In this document: in pieces, positions 22,912-33,700 of the stretch
Numbering within the stretch: position 1 is the first letter of the stretch
How the letters are laid out: every line of letters starts with the position of its first letter
NCBI GenBank assembly: GCA_963931865.1
Contig: OZ007515.1
Span: forward strand, 1,229,318 to 1,293,317
Length of the DNA stretch: 64,000 bases
DNA from: Axinella damicornis
Taxonomy: Eukaryota > Porifera > Demospongiae > Axinellida > Axinellidae
Direction: 5' to 3'
Notes under the pieces: model-generated
Seen by the model: the letters and a program-made list of their open reading frames with translations, nothing else
The model's database searches: none
Told to the model about the DNA's origin: nothing
Translations under genes and position numbers: made by a program

Positions 22912-23484
22912 CACAGAATGTGTGAAAATTATTCCGCGTTTTGCTTTTCTCATCGTGAATATTATTAATGATTGGGGTTTGGTTGTGCTGTAAACAGTGA
23001 TTATTGAATGTGCCACACAGTATTTATACAGAACCACACAAGCAACTAAAAATAGAGTAATACAACGTAAGCCAAACGTAGGACAAACGTACATGCAACG
23101 TAGGTGATAATAAGTGCATAGGAAGTAATGATAGTTATCACTATGAGTGCTAAAGGCGGCATGCCACAGGGAGGGGGGACCAGGACAGCAAGCCCCACAC
23201 AGCATGCACATACCCAGCTGCAGTCTCCTTCCCAGACCTTTCATCCAGCACGTATAATCACTTCCAGTATAACACATGGTACTAAAAGCATGCAATCCGT
23301 GCTGGGCCGGGTTGGGGGGAGGAGGAGCCCCTACTATACTTGCAAGCTCTTGTTGGGAGGCTGCATACTGGTACAGTACAGTACAAGTATGACCGATTAT
23401 GAGGAACAAGTCATAGCTTGCATATCACAGTCATAGAAAAACTACAGTGACATGTCCTGACACACAGACTAATTCTGCACCTAA
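22912..23484. other. Tail-to-tail intergenic region
   Basis: 3' flanks of IMPACT (+) and FARS2 (-). AT-rich on the left; no conserved frame or RNA gene seen. Confidence 0.6.
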
Positions 23485-24858
23485 TCATCGAAGTTCCACT
23501 CGTAGTTCCTCCACAACCGTACTCCTCACCTTCTCCTGAATTGCGTTTATCTCTTCGTTTGTAACATTCCTATCCATTGATCTGTACGTGATGCGGTAAC
23601 AACAGCTGGATTTGTCCACCCGAGGGTGATGAAACTTGTCAATCACTTCGACCTTCTCAACTAGATCTCCACCAACTGATCGCACCACCTCGTGGAAGTC
23701 GTTTTCACTGAATTCGTTGGGCAACCAAAATGTTATGTCTTTGTAACACGGTGGAAACTTGCTTAATGGCTTGAACTTGATGTTTGTCTGGGGATCTATA
23801 CCAACAGATTTGAACTGTTCCAAAAACCTAGGATCTTTGCTCCACAGCAACCTAATATCGGGAATCTGGAACAGAAGCATCGCAAGTCGATCCAGACCCA
23901 AACCAAATGCCCATCCAATCTTGTCATGAGCACCTCCATTGTCCAAAATGGGCTGTCTCATGATGCCTGAGCCCAACATTTCCATCCACTCACCACGAAA
24001 TTTGATCTCCAGTTCGTACGAGGGGTGCGTAAAGGGAAAGTAGCACATATTCCATCGAGCCTCGATCTCGCTCCCAAAGAGGTCTTTCATGAGCTTGGTG
24101 ACGGTCTGCTTCAGATCAATTTCCATCATCTTCACAGCATCAATCGTGTGTTCAGCCTGTCTTTTATCAGTTTCATCTAAATCAGTCTCAAATAAGCTGA
24201 GAGAATCGAGGTCATTGCATGATGCAAACAGCTCGTGTCTATTGAAGAGCCTGACCCCCTCCATTTGGTGAAACACGGGATAGTGGCTTGAATCAATCTC
24301 ATCTCTCCTATAGACATCGCCCGTCACCAAGAATCGATCAAAACCCATACGAATGAAATCACGTTGGTGTGCTGAGGTGTGGGCCCTTAATACGATGCTG
24401 CTGTTGATGTAATAGTTATCCTTCTTGCTCCGCGAAATGTGTTCTGGAGGCACAAGTAGGCTATCAAAGTTCTGTTCAGTGGTAACAACAGGACTGACAT
24501 CATCAAAATGAGAAAAAATTGCATTTCCGGTTCTTGTGACGTATGTCTTATGGAAGTGGTGCACAATGCGCTGTTTGATGACGTTAACTGGGTGATGTGC
24601 TACATGCGGGAGGTTCCTGCCCACTCGACTGATGATGGTGGGGGTAACGTTAGTCATTGCATCACACTGAAAGGTCTGCCCCAACACTTCCACTGTATTG
24701 GGCTCTGCAACAGCAGCAACTGCATGGGTGGAATAGAGTGCTGCCAAGCCCAAGGGGCGTATGTTGTTTTTGCACCTGGCTTGTAGAGACTTTGTAGACA
24801 TGTTCTGCAGCCAGAGAAGGCTTCTCGTCTGCCTCATTGCCGATCTCCATGGGACCAT
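23485..24858 (-). CDS. FARS2: Mitochondrial phenylalanyl-tRNA synthetase
   Basis: Single exon, 457 aa from ATG at 24858. The frame is open a few codons further upstream, but without ATG. The N-terminus is Arg/Ser-rich and basic, as in a mitochondrial presequence (MVPWRSAMRQTRSLL). The class II catalytic core follows. Motif 2 is GDVYRRDEIDSSHYPVFHQM. A further segment reads RWNMCYFPFTHPSYELEI, and motif 3 is GWAFGLGLDRLAM. The last ~95 residues are the ferredoxin-fold anticodon-binding domain (PCYKDITFWLP, VEVIDKFHHP, SCCYRITYRSMDR). It is a monomeric enzyme that charges mitochondrial tRNA-Phe in the matrix. It is divergent with the RRM gene at 25440. No intron over 1.37 kb, unlike most neighbours. 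Confidence 0.96.
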   Translation of the reverse strand: MVPWRSAMRQTRSLLWLQNMSTKSLQARCKNNIRPLGLAALYSTHAVAAVAEPNTVEVLGQTFQCDAMTNVTPTIISRVGRNLPHVAHHPVNVIKQRIVHHFHKTYVTRTGNAIFSHFDDVSPVVTTEQNFDSLLVPPEHISRSKKDNYYINSSIVLRAHTSAHQRDFIRMGFDRFLVTGDVYRRDEIDSSHYPVFHQMEGVRLFNRHELFASCNDLDSLSLFETDLDETDKRQAEHTIDAVKMMEIDLKQTVTKLMKDLFGSEIEARWNMCYFPFTHPSYELEIKFRGEWMEMLGSGIMRQPILDNGGAHDKIGWAFGLGLDRLAMLLFQIPDIRLLWSKDPRFLEQFKSVGIDPQTNIKFKPLSKFPPCYKDITFWLPNEFSENDFHEVVRSVGGDLVEKVEVIDKFHHPRVDKSSCCYRITYRSMDRNVTNEEINAIQEKVRSTVVEELRVELR

Positions 24859-25439
24859 CTTGATTCTGATAGCACTGTGCACAGCCAGTGCGCTGCATGC
24901 AGCAAGACGGAGCTGTTCTATTTAACGCGCTTCACTTCCTCGTGCTTTCTACGCATGCGTAGTCTACTCTTACCTATGTGTACGGTGGTGGTAACTGGGT
25001 GTGATATTGTGTGGGGCGCTGACAACCAACCTGTATCTCAGTGCCTGGTCCCTGATTCTTCAATTGGCTGGCCGTTCTGTATTCTAGGTGTGTGAACTAT
25101 TTTGTCGAATTTTGGGGGTAAGTTCAAATGGCCAAAAAAGAATTGGTGGCTGTACCAGTAGGCCTAGTTAGTTTGGGTCCTGGTGGGCTAGCTGTAATCG
25201 TAACTCTGGCCTAGGTGACAGATTAGAGGGTACAGGCGGGGCACTTGTTAAGTGTTGGGCTCCCAAGGTTGAAGGTTGTGATGCCTAGGCTAAGGAACTT
25301 GGCGGCATGGGAATCATTTTCAGGGGAACTTCTCAATCACTAGGGTAGGTATTTGGGTACTTGAGCAGATTGCCATCAACTCTTAAGCTGTTATGTTATT
25401 CTTTGCACTGATTATCCCTGATTCCAGGTATTTGTGCAT

Positions 25440-26924
25440 ATGGCTAGCGAGGTGGCAATACGACACGCTAAGGGGGTTTTGTTGAAAGGCCTGCCTTTCA
25501 CTGCAACCGAAGAAGAGGTACAAACATTCTTCAAATCCATTGTGATCCCCGATGAAAACATCCGCCTGATCAAGTTTCGTGATGGTAAAGGGTCAGGCCT
25601 GGGATTTGTAAAGCTCAGGGACGATGAAGAAATCGAACGTGCTCTTCTGATGGATAAAAACCACATTGGGTCGAGGTATGTTGAGGTGGTGCCTTCAGAT
25701 GAATCGGAACTCCATTACCTGGCCTTGCAAGCACGCTCGGGTGTCGTATCCCCCTCCGACTTGTACAAAATGAGTAGCTCCAATAGGCATAGGTCCATTC
25801 GTGATAGGTCTCCGATTGTAAAGCGGCTTGACACCCAGTTTGCGTACATCTTTGGCATCCCCCAAGGTAATAACTACAAGGAGGTGCGAAAGTTTTTCAA
25901 AGGATGTGCCATTGCAAAGAACGGTGTTCATCTAATTAGAGGATCTGGTAGGGAGTTTCGAGGTGATGCATACATTGAGTTTCTAAGCCACAGGGAGTGT
26001 GAGAAGGGGCTAAAAATGGACGGGAAGCTCCTAGCAGGGGCTGTAATCCGAGTTGATCCTTGCACCCAAGAGGAGGTTGAGGAGGCAGTGAGTCTCGGTG
26101 TTGATAGGAGGAGGGGGGGCCGTGAAAGGGGTGAGAGGACACCGTCTCCTGTTCGAAGAAGAATGGAGGTATATACTGCTACATACGGAGGGGAAGTGGA
26201 GAGTGAAGACCATTTCAGGCACTTTATGTCTCAACATGAACCTGACCCACTGTTCTTTCCCCAGGACCTGTACCCCTTCTCGAGGCATGTTGAGCACTCC
26301 GACTATCCCCGAAGCACATCGTATCACCACACAAGCAGTCCATATGCTGGTGTTGGGGGCTATCCGCCCCTGCTGACTGAAAGACCGTATAGTACTCCGG
26401 CTGGTGGGGGGTATGGCAGAAATGGAGGATATGGCGGCAGGAGTGGAGGGTATGATGGTCGCAGTGCTGGGTTCGATAGCCGAGGTGGTGGGTATAGTAC
26501 TCGCGGTTCTGCACAAGATGTCCTCAGTAGTGCGTATGGTGGACACGTTGCCAGCTATGATAGCCACAGTATTGGGGAGGACAGCCACAAAGGGTTTGAT
26601 AGCAGGACCACAAGCTACCCAGAAGACATGCGGATGCTTTTAGCACCTACACCTCAGAGCAGCACTTTGGAGGCCCCATTACGAGAACGCAAGGTGATAA
26701 GGATGGAGGGTTTGCCCTACACTGTCTCCATTCAAGATATCCTCACGTTCTTCCGTATGTACGGCCTGGAATACGAGTGTGTTAGGATCCAGTGTCGTGA
26801 TGATGGCAGTCCCAGCGGCAAGGCATTTGTCACTTTCCCCTCGGACAAGGCTGCTCTATTGGCAATCCATGAAATGAATAACAAGTACCTTGGTGGCCGC
26901 ATGGTGGAGCTCTTCCTTGTATGA
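25440..26924 (+). CDS. Three-RRM RNA-binding protein, RBM12/hnRNP-H-like
   Basis: 494 aa in one coding exon. RRM1 about 10-85 (VLLKGLPFTATEEEVQTFF), RRM2 about 130-205 (AYIFGIPQGNNYKEVRKFF), then a 210-residue Gly/Tyr/Ser-rich low-complexity region (GGYGGRSGGYDGRSAG-type), and RRM3 at the C-terminus (VIRMEGLPYTVSIQDILTFF ... SGKAFVTF, ending right after the last beta strand). The RNP motifs are of the hnRNP-H/RBM12 quasi-RRM style; the C-terminal RRM is most like RBM12/RBM12B. The ATG at 25440 follows a good splice acceptor (CCTGATTCCAG at about 25428), so a 5' UTR intron is likely. Expected role: nuclear RNA processing. Exact orthology is uncertain (RBM12, GRSF1 and hnRNP H are alternatives). 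Confidence 0.88.
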   Translation: MASEVAIRHAKGVLLKGLPFTATEEEVQTFFKSIVIPDENIRLIKFRDGKGSGLGFVKLRDDEEIERALLMDKNHIGSRYVEVVPSDESELHYLALQARSGVVSPSDLYKMSSSNRHRSIRDRSPIVKRLDTQFAYIFGIPQGNNYKEVRKFFKGCAIAKNGVHLIRGSGREFRGDAYIEFLSHRECEKGLKMDGKLLAGAVIRVDPCTQEEVEEAVSLGVDRRRGGRERGERTPSPVRRRMEVYTATYGGEVESEDHFRHFMSQHEPDPLFFPQDLYPFSRHVEHSDYPRSTSYHHTSSPYAGVGGYPPLLTERPYSTPAGGGYGRNGGYGGRSGGYDGRSAGFDSRGGGYSTRGSAQDVLSSAYGGHVASYDSHSIGEDSHKGFDSRTTSYPEDMRMLLAPTPQSSTLEAPLRERKVIRMEGLPYTVSIQDILTFFRMYGLEYECVRIQCRDDGSPSGKAFVTFPSDKAALLAIHEMNNKYLGGRMVELFLV

Positions 26925-27126
26925 ACTGAGGGCTGTAGGCATGCCTGCAGTGTATTACATGTGCTATGGGCTAGAAACACTTTCTTCAGCTGCTAACAGT
27001 GGTTTGTGTTGTGGTGCATGATGCTCTTTTAACCTCTAAGAATGATTTCAAACTGTGCAGTGCTAAAAGTGACATGGTTAATAACATACATCCAGTGATA
27101 TGCACATGTTAAGTGATGTGGTGCCT

Positions 27127-29772
27127 TCAAAATGAGGTGGTGGGCGTTATTGTATGTGTGGGTTGCTGGCAGAATGGTCGGGAGTAGCTCTCGGGCTGTG
27201 AGGACGACTGCCTGGCCTCCGAGGATGTAGGCCTTTGTAGAAAAGCTGAGGAGGGAGATTTGACATGTGCATGTGATGGTCAGTACGTATGTTCACATCG
27301 TGGGATGGTAAGATTAGGGTGTGGGGGAATGAGAGCGGGTACTTGTGTGATGATGAGTGTGTTCCTAGGACTCTAGGAGCTGGGTTCTGAGCCGTACCTC
27401 AACTGTTTCATCGTCATTCATGGCTTGGACATGCTGGTGCGCGAGGGTGCACAGCTCCAATCCTTTGGCATGGAAGGCCATCTGAGCGTGGATGAACTCC
27501 CCTAGCACCAACTGAAAATGAGGTCGAGGGACAGAGTACTCAAAGAATGAGACAATGTACCCGCTGTGCTAGCCTTGTTCCCAGGCGGCAGAGCGGGGCC
27601 TGGTACAAGGCTACCATTGTGCACACAATTGATGGTGTGGTTTTAACCTTGAGGTCCTGTGCCCTTTTCTTCTCAAAGGCCTCCATGTAATCCTCGAGTG
27701 TTTTGGTTGTTCTCAATCTCTCGATCTTCACCTTCTGAAGGTCAGACTCAAACTGCAGATTGAGGGACACAATTTGTTTTACCTTGCACTGAGTTTTCAT
27801 GTAGCAGGTATACCTGTGACTTTGCATGGGTTAAGGACGCTAGCCTTGTGTGTGTGTGCATGCACGTGTGTGTATTTGTGGTGCGTGTGTGTCCAGAAGT
27901 ACAGTTGGTCTCAATGGTGGATACAATCCTCTTCCTGTTGGCCGGGTCCCTGATCCTCACTCGGTCCAGGTTCTTCTGTTTTGTCACCTCCCTCTCCCCA
28001 ACACCATGGCTGGTCTTCAGCTCTTCCTGAGGATTGAAGTTACATCATCCATAAAGAATTCTGTACTGACTGCACTGTGAGCATAGCCTCGTTCCCAGGG
28101 GCCTGGAATGAGGCTACTGTGAGTAGTTGTTGTACCAACATTTAGCTGCAGGTAGAGCATGCCAGTGGTCAAGTTGTTTATGTAACTGGCTGTGTCTATT
28201 GCAAGAATATTCCTGCCAGTAATCTATTATCTATGCTACAACAAACTGGTATGTTCCATTCATGCTGATCACAATGGTGCAAATTAGCTAAATACTATGC
28301 TAAGTACTATGCTAGGTATCTTAGGCTAGGAATGAGATATGAAGCTGGGATTTGCACCATTGTGATCAGCATGAATGGAGCATTCCAATGATGTTCATTT
28401 TGCTGTAGGTTGAATTTTGACCCAAATTCACGAAAAACCATGGATTATATATAGCCTTTGGTCGAGTGCAATTTTTGGCCAAAATTTGACCTATACTGAA
28501 AGTCCTTTTCAGGACATCAGTTGAACGATCTTTTCATGCTGATCACAATGGTGCAAATCCCAGCTTCGTATCTCATTCCTAGCCCAAGATACATACATAG
28601 CATAGTATAAAATTATGTGCATACAAATTGAGCTAAGTAGATCTAATATGCTAGGTATCTTGGGCTAGGAATGAGATACGATGCTGGGATTTGCACCATT
28701 GTGATTGGCATGAATGGAACTTTCAAATGATGCCATTTCGCTGTAGGTTGAATTTTGACCCAAATTCACGAAAAACCATGGATTATAGCCTTTGGTCGAG
28801 TGCAATTTTTGGCCAAAATTTGACCAATATCGAACGTTCATTTTAGGACATCAGTTGAAGGTTCATTTCATGCTGATCACAATGGTGCAAATCCCAGCTT
28901 CATATCTCATTCCTAGCCCAAGATACAGTGCTTTGCAGCGTTCTTGTAATATCCAGTCAGCAGAACATCAATTGTATCAGCCAATCAGCGAACAGAATCA
29001 GAATTCAAACTGTTGATTGGTTAATACCGTTGGTGCTGTTGTAACCAGATGTTGCAAGAACGTTGCAAAGCACTGTACCTGCAAGTGATCAAAACCGGAA
29101 GTTATAGGTAAGAAACTCACTCGTGCTTTCCTACACACTCCCTCATATTCCAGCAGTGGTTTGACGACTTTGGTTTCCATCCTGTCAATCTGTGCAGAAA
29201 TACGGATAATGTCACTGTGCAAGTTGGAGGGCTGGAAAAATTCAAATTGGGCAGTGAACCTGCTCAGACAAGTAGTGTTGAAGCTAGTCTCGTTCCCAGA
29301 CCATAAATGGTCTTAGTCTCATTCCCTGGCCCCCCTTTGGGAATGAGACTAAAATGGTCTGGGAACGAGACAAAGTTGAGGCCACATTCAGTTCAAGAGG
29401 TGCCTAAACCAAACAGCCACCTTGAGTTGCTGGCAGTCCTCCAGAGCCGAGAGGCATTCTGCCATCCCCTCGAGGCTCTTCTTTGTTGTGCCAGATTCTG
29501 CACTGGAGAAATCTTGCAGCGTCTTGACAATCCTATCCCCTTTGTCTCTCAGACGGGCAGTCTTCCTTGCCATGCCCCCCAGGTCTGAAGCCAGTGCTGC
29601 AAAGTGGCGTTCCACATGGCTAACTCGATCCTCAAGGTACCTCTCCTCAGAAACTAGCCTTTACGTGTTTGTGCAAGAAAGAGGATCTAGACAGTATGAA
29701 TTGTGAAATCGTGCTACTGTCGTATGCAACTTACTGCACTCGTAGCTCCTCTGCGGAATGTGCAGCAGACAT
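27127..29772 (-). CDS. CIBAR1: CIBAR/FAM92 BAR-like domain protein
   Basis: Exons 29772-29735, 29640-29421, 29189-29121, 28026-27925, 27752-27648, 27511-27398, and a last exon about 27207-27127. The first six encode the BAR-like domain of FAM92: VSHVERHFAALASDL, ARKTARLRDKGDRIVK, METKVVKPLLEYE, TKQKNLDRVRIRDPANRKR, YMEAFEKKRAQDLK, LGEFIHAQMAFHAKGLEL. FAM92/CIBAR proteins bend membranes and work with CBY at the base of primary cilia. The C-terminal exon is short, Ser/Pro/Thr-rich and not conserved, and its acceptor is my weakest choice. All other junctions agree in phase. It is divergent with PGLS, 146 bp between start codons. CIBAR1 versus CIBAR2 cannot be decided. Confidence 0.92.
27571..27614. 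mobile_element. Foldback element (short)
   Basis: TAGCCTTGTTCCCAGG ... CCTGGTACAAGGCTA in the CIBAR intron. Confidence 0.75.
28083..28118. mobile_element. Foldback element (short)
   Basis: TAGCCTCGTTCCCAGG directly followed by CCTGGAATGAGGCTA; minimal spacer. CIBAR intron. Confidence 0.8.
28250..28925. repeat. Dispersed repeat with inverted copies
   Basis: Several copies in both orientations of a unit with GCTGATCACAATGGTGCAAAT, GAATTTTGACCCAAATTCAC, AAAACCATGGATTATA and CTTTGGTCGAGTGCAATTTT. A related copy lies at 47575-47835 and a fragment at 7786. No coding frame. CIBAR intron. Confidence 0.85.
29283..29372. mobile_element. Nested foldback elements
   Basis: Outer ends TAGTCTCGTTCCCAGACC and GGTCTGGGAACGAGAC enclose a second, inner pair (AGTCTCATTCCC / GGGAATGAGACTA). 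Confidence 0.88.
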
Positions 29773-29917
29773 CTTCTGTTTGTTTATTTCGAATTTCGTG
29801 CTTATACCTGATCACGTGCGTTAGCAATTAACCCGTACCGTACGGTACGGTGCAACGCGATTGCGACCGCTCGCTCGAGCTACATACGTATATACGTTAT
29901 GAGCTTGCTAGCTCGCG

Positions 29918-30652
29918 ATGGCATCTCCGCAGCTGCATATCATCGGTGACAGTGCCAAGCTCCAAGTTGAAGTCTGCGATTTCGTCCTAGCAGCCGCAAA
30001 GAAGTCCACGGACGATCACGGCCACTTCTCCGTGGGCCTATCTGGCGGAAGTGTGGCGAAGTTTGTGTCGCAAGGGCTGCGTGGGCGGTCGGATATTGAA
30101 TGGGCAAAATGGCACATCTTTTACTGCGATGAACGCCACGTACCATTCAGCAGTGAAGACAGTACGCATTCGTTCTTCCAAAGGGAGCTGTTTGATCACA
30201 TCTCCGTCCCCCAAGACAATGTCTACACCATAGACCCCACCCTCGACGTGAACGGAGCTGCAGAAGATTACATCCGCAAAATACGGAAGTTGTACCCAGG
30301 CGAGACCCTCCCCTCCTTTGATCTCCTCCTCCTGGGTATGGGCCCCGATGGGCACACCTGCTCCCTCTTCCCGGGCCACCCTGGCCTAGACGAAGCTGTG
30401 AAGGTGGTCATCCCGATTACAGACAGCCCCAAACCACCACCTTCTCGCATAACCCTAACAATCCCAGTCCTGAACAATGCAAAGTGCGTCGCTGTGATCT
30501 CGGCGGGCAGCAGCAAGGCTGATGCAGTGAAGGGGTGTCTGGAGCCAGAGGAGGGCGAGGACCCACTGCCGGCCGGTAGGGCTAGGCCAACCAATGGGGA
30601 ACTGCACTGGTTCCTGGATGACGGAGCTTCGAGCAAGCTCAAGAAGAAATAG
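29918..30652 (+). CDS. PGLS: 6-phosphogluconolactonase
   Basis: 244 aa, single exon. Hydrolyses 6-phosphoglucono-delta-lactone to 6-phosphogluconate, step two of the oxidative pentose phosphate pathway, in the cytosol. Family marks are the N-terminal GHFSVGLSGGSVAKFVS, then FYCDERHVPFSSEDSTHS, FDLLLLGMGPDGHTCSLFPG and SDSPKPPPSRITLTIPVLN-type segments in the expected order. The length is that of animal PGLS. It starts 146 bp from the divergent CIBAR gene and ends 94 bp from the stop of HEATR3, so UTRs probably overlap. GC-rich compared with flanking introns. Confidence 0.97.
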   Translation: MASPQLHIIGDSAKLQVEVCDFVLAAAKKSTDDHGHFSVGLSGGSVAKFVSQGLRGRSDIEWAKWHIFYCDERHVPFSSEDSTHSFFQRELFDHISVPQDNVYTIDPTLDVNGAAEDYIRKIRKLYPGETLPSFDLLLLGMGPDGHTCSLFPGHPGLDEAVKVVIPITDSPKPPPSRITLTIPVLNNAKCVAVISAGSSKADAVKGCLEPEEGEDPLPAGRARPTNGELHWFLDDGASSKLKKK

Positions 30653-30745
30653 ACCTAAATCAGAATCTTTTTTATAGTTCATGTTGTTTCAATTTGCATT
30701 GTTTTTATTGTAAAAATGATCTGGTGAATGATGCCCGGTATAGTG

Positions 30746-33700
30746 TCAAGTTCTCTGTCGGGCATTCATGTAGTCTATGAATCGTGGTAGGTTCACTCTA
30801 GCCGTCTGAACCAGTCCCATGTGGCGAGGGCCCAGAGACGTCCTTTCCACCTTCAGCTGCAGAAGGGAACAGTTACTAATACAAACCACGGGTGATTCTC
30901 TCTCACATCCATATGATACCCTTAAGTTGGTATGTATACATTGTGTGCACAAGATCTAGATTGGCAGACACCTATGTGCAGACACTTATGTGCACAGACT
31001 GTACCCAGGGGTAGGCAAGTATATTGAGAGTTAACTACATACAAGGAGGTGACGTATGGTGGGAGAAGTTTCCATAGCAACCGCAGTAGCAGTATGTTAC
31101 GCTGATCACTATATAACCTAACCTAGAGGACGGCCGACACCAGTGACGTCACAATTCATTCGTGCATGCTGTAATAAAGAATTGTTCCAGGATGGGACTG
31201 CAATGGGTTCAGGAAGGTTTTCAATCATGCTCTTCTTCTGAGAAGTACTTTTGACCAGCCAGTGCTTAAGTCTGTTCACACTCTTGACTTCGGTTCATTA
31301 GAACATGCACAAATGAACCGTGATACATGTATATGTCATTGGTGTCGGACATGCTCTACTTAAGCAATGATGGTGCATGCAAGTGGTGAAGAAAGGTGTT
31401 CACACCAGACGGCATTCACTCACCCTGGCTTTGAAGGTGGAGGCCAGCCTTTGGAGCACTGGCATCAGAGCAACGTCCGCAAACAAACCAGGGGGGCAGC
31501 CGTCATCACCAAAGATGTCAAACACGGAGTCAAGTGCTCGGGAGACCACCCACAGGCTTCCGTCCTTGAAGATGCAGTCCCTCAGGGCAGCACCAACAGC
31601 CTGTGTGTGTGTGCACACATATCCACACAATCATGTGACCCAGAGGGAGAGAGAAGATTGTTTCTACCTCCTGTACGTATACTCATCACTGTAACAAACT
31701 TGGAGAGCTGCAAATGACTGCGATATATGCATTTCTGGTTAGAGCAGCCTCACAAGTGTAACATACGAGAGGCCACAGCATGCACAGACGAGGTTAATGT
31801 ATGCACCTATAAGTGAGGTTTAACAGTGTGGCAGAAGCAACCAACGATCTACATGTTCTAGCTGTTGATACACTGAAAAATCTAGCACATATAATATTAT
31901 ACAACAAGAGCGCATGATGACGATGATGTCATCAGCTGTGACTGTGTTTGGCTCCTACACAGTACACCTTACACGCAATATCTGCAGTCCGGAGTCCTGG
32001 TTCCGCAGAGCCATCTTGCCAGCTGTTCCCAGTATTGCCATGACGTCTGCCCTCACGTCTGGGTCCCTGCTGCCAGAGAGCCCCAGCCGGGCCACCAGCT
32101 GCAACTGCTCCACCTTCAGACACTGTACATGCGAGAAATTCATTTCACAATACCATTATCCTCGAGTGTTTCCCTCCCTCCAATTTAGTAGTGAAGAAAA
32201 GATAAACTGATGGAGAGTAGATCTACTACAGGAACACGAGACTTTCATACTTCACAATTGGTTTACTAGTTGGCCTATCAAGGTTGACATTACATCAGCA
32301 TTTCCATAGCAGCAAAATTCATGGGAGCGGCATAATATTAATGTGCGCACTCGGTCTACCCTCCAGTTGGATCTTGCAAATCACCCATAACAAGGCACTA
32401 CGTTGCTTCCACTCTTTTCTCCCTCTGTTGCGGCTCACCTGAACTCCTAGACTGTTGAGCCTCTCAATCAGGACCATCATTGCCCCAGTAATCGCATCTG
32501 CCTGAAGAAACTCCCCTCCCGCCTCCAGCAGTGTGAGGACCGAGGACCACATGGTGGCCATGTTGTCTCCTCCTCCCCATCCCGTGGGAGGGAGGGCAGA
32601 GATGAGGTTTTGAAGGGCTAGGAGGGAGCGACCCTGAACAGTGTTCAGCCTGAGTGAGCAAAGTAAGAGAGAATGTACAAGCTGATTCTTCTCCATCCCC
32701 ACAGCGTCATACCCATGGCTTTCTATCCCAGCTAGGATTTGTCCTGCAGATTTCTGCAGAATGAAAGCCTGGGAGAATTTCTGACGTGATACAGTGCCAC
32801 TATGACATCACTAGACAAGCTGTCTCAGTCCTGCATCTTCATTCCTGATTCCCCAATTCGTGCTGTGAACAAGCAGCATTCTCTGGTGTCCCTATGGTAG
32901 ATATGAGTTCACAGTGGCACCACATGACTTGCGAAATCCTCCCAGCTAGGCTTTCCTTACGGGTTTTCTCAAAGAGTTAAGAGACAGGATCTGGAACAGA
33001 AAGCTTGCATACGAAGCTACCTCCATGCCTAACTACCTTTTAGCAATGGGTTTTCCCCTCTCAATGACACCACACACCCGGTAGACAGCAGAGTCAATAC
33101 AACAGCACTTCTTCCACACCTGCGGAATAGCGATCACAAGTTAATTGAGAGGGGCAAACCTGAGAATGACATGTACCTACCTTCTCATGAATCCCCAGTT
33201 CCAAGACGATGGACAGCGCTGGAATCAGCTCGGTTTGCAGACCCTGTGGTACGGTATGGACAGTGATGGGCGACTGTGCACCCAACTCAGCATCTACGTA
33301 CCTGGTCTGCCTCTGCCTCCATTGCTTTCTCTTCCTCCTCCTCCTCCCCCTCCTCCCCTTCCTCCTCCTCCCCCTCCCCCTCCTCCTCCTCTTCTTCCTC
33401 CCATCCCTGCTCATCATCACCTACCAAACCAGTAAAGCATCACTAAAATCTATACTGGTAAATTCTCCATTCATCAGGACTCGGGAGTATACATCTCCAC
33501 AATGCACGGGATGTAGGTGTTCAAAAGTTGTGAAATTGCTTACCCTCCGTATAGCAGAGGTTGGCCAGGATCTCTAGAGCCAGCTGTTGGGCACTCAGCG
33601 TGTTCTCGATGTGCTCACACTGGGATGACACAACAACACAAAATAGGTCATCAAGGTTCACGCTCACCAGGTCAAAGGTCAAAGGACAAATCTGGTACCA

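Noticed and set aside
22828..23409. 193-codon minus-strand frame
   Set aside because: Overlaps the IMPACT last exon and its 3' flank; Cys/Tyr-rich random composition, no domain.
25215..25290. Possible tRNA-Leu-like sequence GGCACTTGTTAAGTGTTGGG
   Set aside because: B box too degenerate and no cloverleaf visible; at most a SINE relic.
26031..26588. 185-codon antisense frame inside the RRM gene
   Set aside because: Antisense shadow of the Gly/Tyr-rich low-complexity region (Ser/Thr/Ile-rich translation).
32940..33000. Small extra HEATR3 exon (ILSLNSLRKP)
   Set aside because: Good splice sites, but its phase does not fit the preceding exon; the junction 33037/32799 closes the frame without it.
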